Positions 1 to 5,450 of a DNA stretch of 10,774 nucleotides are shown piece after piece (position 1 is the first letter of the stretch; every line of letters starts with the position of its first letter). The notes under the pieces were generated by a model that ran no database searches, had not been told where the DNA came from, and saw only the letters and a program-made list of their open reading frames with translations. The stretch comes from Faecalibacterium sp. CAG:74 (GTDB taxonomy: Bacteria > Bacillota > Clostridia > Christensenellales > Aristaeellaceae). The translations under genes were made by a program, and so were the position numbers. Location: assembly GCA_000437595.1 (NCBI GenBank), contig FR899858.1:11192-21965 (forward strand), written 5' to 3'.

Positions 1-188
1 TGGATGCCGACCTGATCCCACCCGCCGCTCTTGTTGCGCACATAAATCTGGCTGGCGGGATCTGCGCCGACGAGAATCACCGCCAATCCCGGCGTGACGC
101 CCTTTTCGCGCAGGCGCGCCACCCGCTGTGCAATTGTCCCGCGAAGCTCCGCTGAAATCGCCTTACCGTCCAGTATCTGTGCTGCCAT
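1..188 (-). CDS. folD: FolD N-terminal part (methylenetetrahydrofolate dehydrogenase/cyclohydrolase), cut by window edge
   Basis: Only the first 62 codons are in the window; the gene runs off the left edge. FolD is a cytoplasmic bifunctional enzyme that oxidises 5,10-methylene-tetrahydrofolate with NADP and hydrolyses the methenyl product to 10-formyl-tetrahydrofolate, feeding purine and formyl-Met synthesis. The visible N-terminus has the family opening (MAAQILDGKAIS), the hydrophobic strand GLAVILVG and the substrate-site stretch DPASQIYVRNK. In that stretch Tyr49 and Lys53 align with the active-site Tyr50 and catalytic Lys54 of the E. coli enzyme. The ATG at 188 is preceded seven bases upstream by AAGGAG (196-201). 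The start lies inside the 3' end of the upstream M22 gene (26-base overlap), so translation is probably coupled. The NAD(P)-binding domain is outside the window and cannot be checked. Confidence 0.95.
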   Translation of the reverse strand, partial: MAAQILDGKAISAELRGTIAQRVARLREKGVTPGLAVILVGADPASQIYVRNKSGGWDQVGI

Positions 189-1158
189 ATTCTATCTCCT
201 TCAGCGTTTGCTGTTCGCGCCATTTTCTTGCGCCAATGAGCGCCACGCCGACCGCGTTGTCCCCGGAATACTCCGGGCGGCCGAAATGCACGCGCAAATC
301 CGGCTGACGCTTGGCAGTCCGCTGCGTCACCAGCTCCCGAAAGAGCCGCGAGGACGCAACACCACCCGCAATCAGCACCTGACGAATGCCCGTTTGCTGG
401 GATGCCGCCGTTACCATGCGCGAAACTGTCCGCGCCAGCAGGTCGTACACCTCGCGGGCAATGTCCTCCTTGGGCATCGTCCCCTGCGAAATCCAGCGCT
501 GCACCTGCGTTTCCGCGCCGGACAAGTGGCAGTACAGCCCGCCATCCGCCATAGCGACCGGCAGCAGCGCCCTCGCCGTGCCGCGCACCGCCAGCTCCTC
601 CAAATGCGGTCCCGCCGGAAACGGCAGCCCCAGCGCCACGCCCGTGCGGTCAACTACCTGCCCCGCATGGAGGTCAAGCGTCCCGCCAAGCAGCGTCAGG
701 CGGTCATCCACCAGCGACAGCACCTCGGTCGTGCCGCCGGAGAGATGCACTGCCAGCAAATCGCCCGCTGCCACGCCGCTATCCACCTTCGCGGCTTCCA
801 CATGCCCGCGCTGGTGCGTCGTAGCAAAACAGGGAACGCGAAGCAGAGCCGCCAGACTGCGACCCTGTGCGTCCCCTGCTTGAAACACGGGCATATACGA
901 CGCTTCCTCATCCCGTGGACGGCGGGAAGCGCACACCGCGACGATTTCGCAATCCGTCAAATACGCCGACAATTCCTCAATCAGCCCCGGCAGCTGATGG
1001 ACATGCGTGAACACCGCCTCCGACTGCCGCAGCCCGCGCTGTCCCTGTGGAACAGGCAGCAGCTTGCGGCAGCTCGCAATCACATTGCCCTCCGCGGTTA
1101 CGGCAGCAGCGGACGTGGTGTAGCAGCTTGTGTCAAGCCCGACAACGACGCGCTTCAC
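163..1158 (-). CDS. TsaD-like (Kae1/M22, 'glycoprotease') paralogue
   Basis: A 331-residue cytoplasmic protein of the ASKHA-fold Kae1/TsaD/M22 family. Visible family elements are the N-terminal phosphate-1-like loop DTSCYTTS (9-16), the metal-site motif HQRGH (His115, His119), the phosphate-2-like LSGGTTEV (139-146), DRTGVALGLPFPAGP (170-184), the adenosine-like motif GGVASS (265-270), and a late GDNAVGVA with Asp300, the expected third metal ligand. It differs from canonical TsaD: the loop reads DTSCYTT instead of ETSCDET, and the usual AGPGLxGAL stretch is replaced by SRRPRDEEASYMPVFQAG before GRSLA. I therefore do not call it tsaD; it is probably a clostridial paralogue of unknown substrate. 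The GTG start at 1158 is chosen because it forms a GTGA overlap with the nusB stop, has AGGCGG upstream (1166-1171) and begins directly at the first beta strand. An upstream in-frame ATG at 1308 would lie deep inside nusB and add sequence with no family resemblance. The 3' end overlaps folD by 26 bases. Confidence 0.87.
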   Translation of the reverse strand: MKRVVVGLDTSCYTTSAAAVTAEGNVIASCRKLLPVPQGQRGLRQSEAVFTHVHQLPGLIEELSAYLTDCEIVAVCASRRPRDEEASYMPVFQAGDAQGRSLAALLRVPCFATTHQRGHVEAAKVDSGVAAGDLLAVHLSGGTTEVLSLVDDRLTLLGGTLDLHAGQVVDRTGVALGLPFPAGPHLEELAVRGTARALLPVAMADGGLYCHLSGAETQVQRWISQGTMPKEDIAREVYDLLARTVSRMVTAASQQTGIRQVLIAGGVASSRLFRELVTQRTAKRQPDLRVHFGRPEYSGDNAVGVALIGARKWREQQTLKEIEYGSTDTGR

Positions 1159-1610
1159 GGGTTTTCCGCCTGCTTTCTGCGCAGAATCGTACCCAGTACG
1201 CCGTTGACGAAGCGGCCGCTCGTCGGCTCGGAGAAGCGGTTGGCAAGGTTGACTGCCTCGTTGATGGCGACCGGGCCGGGGATTCCCTCCTCGTAGAGGA
1301 TTTCCCACGCAGCCATGCGCAGGATGGTCAAATCCACATGCGGCATCCGGCTGATTTCCCAGCGCGGACTGGCAGCCTGAATCGCTTCATCCAGCTCGTC
1401 GAGGTGCGCCAAGACGCCGTCGAGCACCTCGGTGATGTACGCCCGGTCAGATTCGCTCGGCTCGTTCTCTGAAATGCTGTCCACACCGGGAAGTCCTTCC
1501 TTCCGCAGCGCCTCATACACCATTTGCAGCGTCTCTTCGCCGCCTTCCCCGCCCGCCATATGTTCAAAAATCATCTGCATGACCGCCGCACGCGCAGTCG
1601 TCCGTGCCAT
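1155..1610 (-). CDS. nusB: Transcription antitermination factor NusB
   Basis: A 151-residue protein of normal NusB length. NusB binds boxA RNA together with ribosomal protein S10 (NusE) and promotes antitermination in rRNA operons. The all-helical family signature is clear: MARTTARAAVMQMIFEHM at the start, then residues about 60-150 with VLDGVLAHLDELDEAI, ISRMPHVDLTILRMAAWEILYEEGIP, VAINEAVNLANRFSEPTSGRFVNGVLGTI and a basic end RRKQ. The ATG at 1610 has AGGAGAG at 1620-1626, nine bases upstream. It lies 43 bases after the amaP stop and overlaps the next gene by four bases, so it is an internal operon gene. An acidic, Gly/Glu-rich loop (about residues 19-50) is longer than in compact NusB proteins such as E. 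coli but is common in clostridial ones. Confidence 0.96.
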   Translation of the reverse strand: MARTTARAAVMQMIFEHMAGGEGGEETLQMVYEALRKEGLPGVDSISENEPSESDRAYITEVLDGVLAHLDELDEAIQAASPRWEISRMPHVDLTILRMAAWEILYEEGIPGPVAINEAVNLANRFSEPTSGRFVNGVLGTILRRKQAENP

Positions 1611-1653
1611 ATTGTTTTTCTCTCCTATTCCACACTAAAAATGCGTATTGTTG

Positions 1654-2595
1654 TTATTCTGCTGATTTTTCGCCGTCGTCTGCCGCGTCCACCGTTTCCC
1701 CGGCGGATTCTTCTGCCGCAGCTGCTTCTTCCGCCGATGCTTCCGTTTCTTCCGGGGCATCCTCGGCAGCCTCGACTTCATCCGCTTCGGGTGCTTCCGT
1801 CACTTCCGGCGGCGCGGGCACAAACGCGGGCTGCTCCGGCGTGCCGAACAGGCGCTGATGCAGCGGACGTTCGTCGTCCTCGTCATCCTCCGGGGAAATG
1901 AACGTGTCCGGCACTTTCGGCTTCTGCTCCGGCTCGGTCGCGGGAATCGCGACGGGCTGTGCCGGGGGCGTAACCATCGGCTTTTCCGCCGTTTCCTCCG
2001 CCGACGGCAGAGGCGTCACGTCCTGCACCTCGTAGGTGGACGCAACCGGAATGCTTGCGTCGTTCTCCACCATCACGCGGATTTTGTACACATCCACGCC
2101 CGTGCACGCCGTCACATACTGCTTAATCTGCTTTTGCAGCGCGCCGACGGACAGCGGGATATTCACGCCTGCCGCCTGAATAATGTGCAAGCCAATCGCG
2201 ATGCCGTCACGGCACTCTTCGACCGTGATGTCCGCCTTGGCAATCGCCTCATGCTTGTCAATGCAGGTGCGAATCAGCCCCTCGATAGCGCGAATTGACA
2301 CCCCGATGGAGCCATTTTCATTTTTCTGCATCACATAGCCGCGCTGGCTCGCCGTGCGGTGCGGGAACACGCGCCACAGGCACATAAGCGCCAGCGCCAA
2401 TGCCAGCACTGCCACGGCGATACACGCTATGCCGCCCCATACGCCGCTGCCTTGCAGCCACGCCGTCAGTCGGATCAGCTGCCACTGTTCACCCCGCACG
2501 GCTTCCACGCCGACCAGCGCTGTTTCAGCAGAGAGCGCCAGCAGCACCAAAAAGGACAAAATCATCACCGCAATATCGCTCACACGACGCTTCAT
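1654..2595 (-). CDS. amaP: AmaP, membrane anchor of the alkaline shock (Asp23) protein
   Basis: A 313-residue membrane protein. There are two predicted transmembrane segments (about 8-32 and 54-76), with a charged turn at the end of the second. An Asp23-like region follows at about 90-180 (GSIGVSIRAIEGLIRTCIDK, IQAAGVNIPLSVGALQKQIKQYV, TGVDVYKIRVMV), then a long low-complexity tail (about 185-313) rich in Glu, Ala and Pro, with EDDEDDE near the middle. In staphylococci AmaP recruits Asp23 to the membrane; the same role is inferred here from domain order and from asp23 lying immediately upstream. The ATG at 2595 is chosen over an in-frame upstream start at 2679 because AAAGGAG sits directly in front of it and the protein then begins at the first membrane helix. 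The acidic tail is much longer than the domain needs and may bind a partner or simply be disordered. Confidence 0.88.
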   Translation of the reverse strand: MKRRVSDIAVMILSFLVLLALSAETALVGVEAVRGEQWQLIRLTAWLQGSGVWGGIACIAVAVLALALALMCLWRVFPHRTASQRGYVMQKNENGSIGVSIRAIEGLIRTCIDKHEAIAKADITVEECRDGIAIGLHIIQAAGVNIPLSVGALQKQIKQYVTACTGVDVYKIRVMVENDASIPVASTYEVQDVTPLPSAEETAEKPMVTPPAQPVAIPATEPEQKPKVPDTFISPEDDEDDERPLHQRLFGTPEQPAFVPAPPEVTEAPEADEVEAAEDAPEETEASAEEAAAAEESAGETVDAADDGEKSAE

Positions 2596-2663
2596 TCCCG
2601 GTTCGCTCCTTTCGTTTCCTTCGCTTGCCGTTTTCGCTTTTACATTGGATAGCAACTTCAAAA

Positions 2664-2687
2664 CCGGCAAGGCAAACACCCTGCCGG
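2664..2687 (-). terminator. Hairpin with short U-run between asp23 and amaP (attenuator-like)
   Basis: In the asp23-amaP spacer the minus-strand RNA can form a nine-pair stem, CCGGCAGGG against CCUUGCCGG with one G-U pair and a six-base loop. It is followed directly by four U residues, then GAAG. The U-run is too short for an efficient terminator. A partial terminator or 3'-end stabiliser that lowers amaP-nusB-folD expression relative to asp23 is plausible but inferred. Confidence 0.45.
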
Positions 2688-2700
2688 CAGTATGAAGGCA

Positions 2701-3216
2701 TCAGTTCTCCTTGCCCTCTTCTTCAGGCACTTCCGTGGAATCTTCCGCCGCTTTTTCCTCGCTCTCAGGGGCTTCCACCAGCGGCGTTTCCTTCTTATCC
2801 TCTGCCAGCGCCTTCTTTGCACCGGCGTTCAGCGCATTGTTCTCTTTTTCAAAGCTAACGCCCTGCACATGCACATCCACGCGCACCACATGCAGGTTCG
2901 TCATCGTTTCGATGGCCTTGCGAACGCTTTCCTGCGCGTCATACGCCGCCTTCTGGATGGGCGTGCCGTACTCCATGACGACATACAAATCCACGCTGGC
3001 TTCTTCGGTGCCGATTTCCACCTTCACGCCCTTGGTCACGGCGCGGTTCTTGCCCAGCAGATTGCCGGATACATTGCACATGCCCGCAATGCCCTCCACC
3101 TCGCTGGCGGCGACGCCCGCAATAATCGCGACCACTTCATTGGCGTAGGTGATGCTGCTCCCCTGCTCGGTATCCACATCGACATTCACGGGCAGATTAT
3201 CCTTCTTCAGCGCCAT
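2701..3216 (-). CDS. Asp23/Gls24-family envelope stress protein
   Basis: A 171-residue soluble protein of the Asp23/Gls24 (DUF322) family. The domain spans about residues 18-125: GSSITYANEVVAIIAGVAASEVEGIAGM, then VTKGVKVEIGTEEASVDLYVVMEYG, IQKAAYDAQESVRKAIETM and VVRVDVHVQGVSFEKE, the usual order and signature. The remaining 45 residues are a lysine- and then glutamate-rich tail (APESEEKAAEDSTEVPEEEG). Family members are abundant, associate with the membrane through AmaP and rise in alkaline or envelope stress. The ATG at 3216 has AGGAGGT at 3227-3233, ten bases upstream; a GTG four codons earlier overlaps that site and is rejected. It is the first gene of the asp23-amaP-nusB-M22-folD string and has its own promoter at 3321-3349. 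Confidence 0.92.
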   Translation of the reverse strand: MALKKDNLPVNVDVDTEQGSSITYANEVVAIIAGVAASEVEGIAGMCNVSGNLLGKNRAVTKGVKVEIGTEEASVDLYVVMEYGTPIQKAAYDAQESVRKAIETMTNLHVVRVDVHVQGVSFEKENNALNAGAKKALAEDKKETPLVEAPESEEKAAEDSTEVPEEEGKEN

Positions 3217-3248
3217 AACGAAATGCACCTCCTAATTTCAATCCACGC

Positions 3249-3283
3249 TCCTGCGCACAAAAAACACATGATTACGCGCAGGA
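3249..3283 (-). promoter_or_regulatory. Inverted repeat in the asp23 5' leader
   Basis: The untranslated leader of asp23 (about 98 bases from the predicted transcript start) contains an exact eight-base inverted repeat, UCCUGCGC (3276-3283 on the minus strand) with GCGCAGGA (3249-3256), around a 19-base loop that includes a run of six U. It ends 15 bases before the ribosome site. It could be an RNA hairpin that protects the 5' end, or an operator. No known riboswitch class is recognisable. Confidence 0.4.
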
Positions 3284-3320
3284 AATGGCAAAACGCAGTC
3301 TACCGACTTTGTTTCATCCC

Positions 3321-3349
3321 ATTATACCATAGTTTTGCCGGATTGACAA
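3321..3349 (-). promoter_or_regulatory. Sigma-A promoter of the asp23-amaP-nusB-M22-folD unit
   Basis: On the minus strand TTGTCA (3344-3349) and a perfect TATAAT (3321-3326) are separated by exactly 17 bases. The transcript would start near 3314, leaving a leader of about 98 bases. It lies just downstream of the aspS terminator, which separates this unit from the hisS-aspS operon. Confidence 0.85.
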
Positions 3350-3381
3350 GCGTTCAATCCGTGTTTCTTCCCGTTCGGCAG

Positions 3382-3415
3382 AAAAAAGGCGGACGAGGAT
3401 TGTTTCCTCATCCGC
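3382..3415 (-). terminator. Intrinsic terminator of the hisS-aspS operon
   Basis: Eight bases after the aspS stop the minus-strand RNA forms an 11-pair stem, GCGGAUGAGGA against UCCUCGUCCGC with one G-U pair and loop AACAA. One C and six U residues follow. Stem, tight loop and U-tract are all canonical. On the plus strand the stem has no U-tract after it, so it works in one direction only. Confidence 0.92.
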
Positions 3416-3422
3416 GTGCGGA

Positions 3423-5195
3423 TTATTCTTCGACTTTCGTGCAGGCGATATGCAGTTCATCCAGCTGCTTCTGATCCACCTTGCCGGGTGCGCCCATCAT
3501 CACGTCCTGCGCGTTCTTGTTCATCGGGAACGGGATGACTTCGCGAATCGTCTCCGCGCCCGCCAGCAGCATCACCATGCGGTCAACGCCGGGAGCAATG
3601 CCCGCGTGCGGCGGCGCGCCGTAGCAGAAGGCGTTGTACATCGCCGGGAACTTCGCCTTCACGTCCTCTTCGCCCAGCCGGACGAGCTTGAACGCTTCAA
3701 TCATGATTTCCGGGTCATGGTTGCGGACAGCGCCGGAGGACAGCTCCACGCCGTTGCAGACCAAATCGTACTGGTACGCCGTGATACTCAGCGGGTCAAC
3801 CTCGCCCGCCGCCGCCTTTTGCAGAATCTCCAGACCGCCGTTGGGCATGGAGAAGGGGTTATGGCAAAATTCGAGTTCGCCGGATTCCTCGCCGATTTCG
3901 TACATCGGGAAATCGACAATCCAGCAGAATTCGTACTTTTCGCGGTCAATGTGTGCCGGGCAGAGGTCAGCGACCAGACGGCGCAGCACGCCCGCGGTCT
4001 TTTGCGCTGCCAGCTTCTTGCCGCAGGTCAGGCCAACGAACGTGTTCGGCTTCAGACCCAGCTTTTCGACCAGTTCATCCTTCTGCTCCTTGACGAACTT
4101 CGCAATACCGCCGGCGATTTCGCCCTTCTCATCCAGCTTGAACCAGTAGACCTTATTCGCCGTCACGACCTCGACATCCGCGCAGAGCTTGTCAATCTGC
4201 TTGCGGGTCGCGGTCATGTCGCTGACGACAACCGCCTTGACGGTGTTGCCCTCGAAGGGCTGGAAGCCGCAGCCGCCGATGAGGTCGGTCACATCCTGCA
4301 CTTCCAGATCAATGCGCAGGTCGGGCTTGTCCGAGCCGTAGCGCTCCATGGCGTCGTTGTAGGCGATGCGCTTGAACGGCGCGCTGGACGCGGTGTTGTA
4401 TGTGCCGTACTTGGCGAAAATGGGCGGCAGCACGTCTTCAAGGACGCTGAACACGTCCTCCTGCGTCGCGAACGCCATTTCCATATCCAGCTGATAGAAC
4501 TCACCCGGGCTGCGGTCGCCGCGCGCATCTTCGTCGCGGAAGCAGGGGGCGATCTGGAAGTAGCGGTCGAAGCCGGAGGTCATCAGCAGCTGCTTGAACT
4601 GCTGGGGTGCCTGCGGCAGGGCGTAGAACATGCCCGGATGCTTACGCGCCGGAACGAGGTAATCACGCGCGCCCTCAGGGGACGAAGCCGTCAGAATAGG
4701 CGTGGTGATTTCAAGGAAGCCGTGCTCGTTCATCGCCTGACGCAGGGCGGTGACGACGTTGCAGCGCATGACGATGTTCTTCTTCACATCGGGGTTGCGC
4801 AGGTCGAGATAGCGGTACTTCAGGCGGATGCTCTCGTCCGCCTCGCGGGAGCGGTTGATCTGGAACGGCAGCTCATTGTAGCGGCAGCGGCCCAGCACGT
4901 CGATTTTCTCCGGCTCGACTTCAATATCGCCCGTGGGAATTTTCGGATTCTTGTTGTCGCGCTCGCGCACGATGCCGGTCACGGAGATGACGCTCTCCTT
5001 GTTGAGGCTGCGGATGATTTTCATCTGCTCCTCGTCGTCAATAACCACCTGCGTCGTGCCGTAGAAGTCGCGCAGGATGACGAACGCGAGATTCGCGCTG
5101 ACGATGCGCACGCTATCCATCCAGCCGGACAGCTGCACGCGCTTACCCGCGTCCGACAGCCGCAGTTCGTCGCATGTATGGGTACGGTTCTGCAT
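3423..5195 (-). CDS. aspS: Aspartyl-tRNA synthetase
   Basis: A 590-residue class IIb synthetase of the normal bacterial AspRS length; it charges tRNA-Asp with aspartate. An N-terminal OB-fold anticodon domain (about 1-105) is followed by motif 1 (HGFLEITTPILTASSPEGARDYLVP, 158-182) and motif 2 (FRDEDARGDRSPGEFYQLD, 219-237). A GAD-type insertion (about 290-420, containing AGGIAKFV), NGVELSSGAVRNHDPE (481-496) and motif 3 (GAPPHAGIAPGVDRMVMLLAG, 526-546) follow. The anticodon domain reads WMDSVRIVSANLAFVILRDFYG where many bacterial AspRS have an RRDLG motif. Whether this enzyme also charges tRNA-Asn cannot be decided here. The ATG at 5195 has AAAGGAG at 5204-5210. In-frame sequence further upstream is open only because it reads through the tandem repeats and has no AspRS similarity. 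aspS is the second gene of the hisS operon, followed by a strong terminator. Confidence 0.97.
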   Translation of the reverse strand: MQNRTHTCDELRLSDAGKRVQLSGWMDSVRIVSANLAFVILRDFYGTTQVVIDDEEQMKIIRSLNKESVISVTGIVRERDNKNPKIPTGDIEVEPEKIDVLGRCRYNELPFQINRSREADESIRLKYRYLDLRNPDVKKNIVMRCNVVTALRQAMNEHGFLEITTPILTASSPEGARDYLVPARKHPGMFYALPQAPQQFKQLLMTSGFDRYFQIAPCFRDEDARGDRSPGEFYQLDMEMAFATQEDVFSVLEDVLPPIFAKYGTYNTASSAPFKRIAYNDAMERYGSDKPDLRIDLEVQDVTDLIGGCGFQPFEGNTVKAVVVSDMTATRKQIDKLCADVEVVTANKVYWFKLDEKGEIAGGIAKFVKEQKDELVEKLGLKPNTFVGLTCGKKLAAQKTAGVLRRLVADLCPAHIDREKYEFCWIVDFPMYEIGEESGELEFCHNPFSMPNGGLEILQKAAAGEVDPLSITAYQYDLVCNGVELSSGAVRNHDPEIMIEAFKLVRLGEEDVKAKFPAMYNAFCYGAPPHAGIAPGVDRMVMLLAGAETIREVIPFPMNKNAQDVMMGAPGKVDQKQLDELHIACTKVEE

Positions 5196-5223
5196 ATTTG
5201 CAGCTCCTTTCTTAGTAGCGAAA

Positions 5224-5338
5224 GGGAGACGCGAGGGGCGCTGCCCCTCGACCCCGCCAAAGGGTCTTCGACCCTCTGGACTCCCGTTCGCGCGATTGAG
5301 TTGGTGACTTTTTCTTACTTCTTCCGCGTGTTGATTGG
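5224..5338 (-). repeat. Tandem repeat copy A in the hisS-aspS spacer (115 bases, aspS-proximal)
   Basis: One of two adjacent direct copies, nearly identical to 5339-5450. In the transcribed minus-strand RNA it folds into two hairpins. H1 (5257-5279) has ten pairs with loop GAA. H2 (5232-5250) is CGAGGGGC/GCCCCUCG with loop AGC, eight pairs. Neither is followed by a U-tract, so these are not ordinary terminators. Copy A contains CCAATCAACACG where copy B has the hisS end CCAATTAACACG, so the duplicated unit includes the last codons and stop of hisS with the stop changed. The hairpin type, GGGxCGAAGxCCC next to GGGGCAGxGCCCC, resembles dispersed GC-rich hairpin repeats of clostridial genomes, from memory. 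Confidence 0.85.
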
Positions 5339-5450
5339 GGGAGACGCAAGGGCGCTGCCCTTGACCTGCCAAAGGGTCTTCGACCCTCTGGACTCCCATT
5401 CGCGCGATTGAGTTGGTGACTTTTTCTTACTTCTTCCGCGTGTTAATTGG
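5339..5450 (-). repeat. Tandem repeat copy B in the hisS-aspS spacer (112 bases, hisS-proximal)
   Basis: Direct neighbour of copy A, and identical to it over about 80 bases apart from two substitutions; most differences are in the second hairpin. H1 (5369-5391) is unchanged. H2 (5347-5363) is CAAGGGC/GCCCUUG, seven pairs: relative to copy A one G-C pair is lost and one is changed to A-U, and both arms changed together so pairing is kept. The copy starts inside hisS and carries its stop codon (5443-5445), then runs through AAGAAGTAAGAAAAAG and both hairpins to the junction with copy A. Confidence 0.85.

Noticed and set aside
94..1296. 400-codon plus-strand open frame opposite the M22 gene and the end of nusB
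   Set aside because: Antisense shadow of a confirmed gene; Arg/His-rich composition typical of reversed GC-rich coding sequence; no domain.
5196..5399. In-frame N-terminal extension of AspRS by 68 codons
   Set aside because: It translates the tandem repeats, has no synthetase similarity, and the downstream ATG at 5195 has a good AAAGGAG site.
3450..5411. Very long plus-strand open frame (653 codons) opposite aspS
   Set aside because: It lies antisense to aspS, whose class II synthetase motifs are unambiguous. The frame is open because of GC-rich codon positions, has repetitive composition and no recognisable domain or ribosome site.
5224..5450. CRISPR-like array
   Set aside because: Only two contiguous copies with no unique spacers between them, and each unit is over 110 bases.
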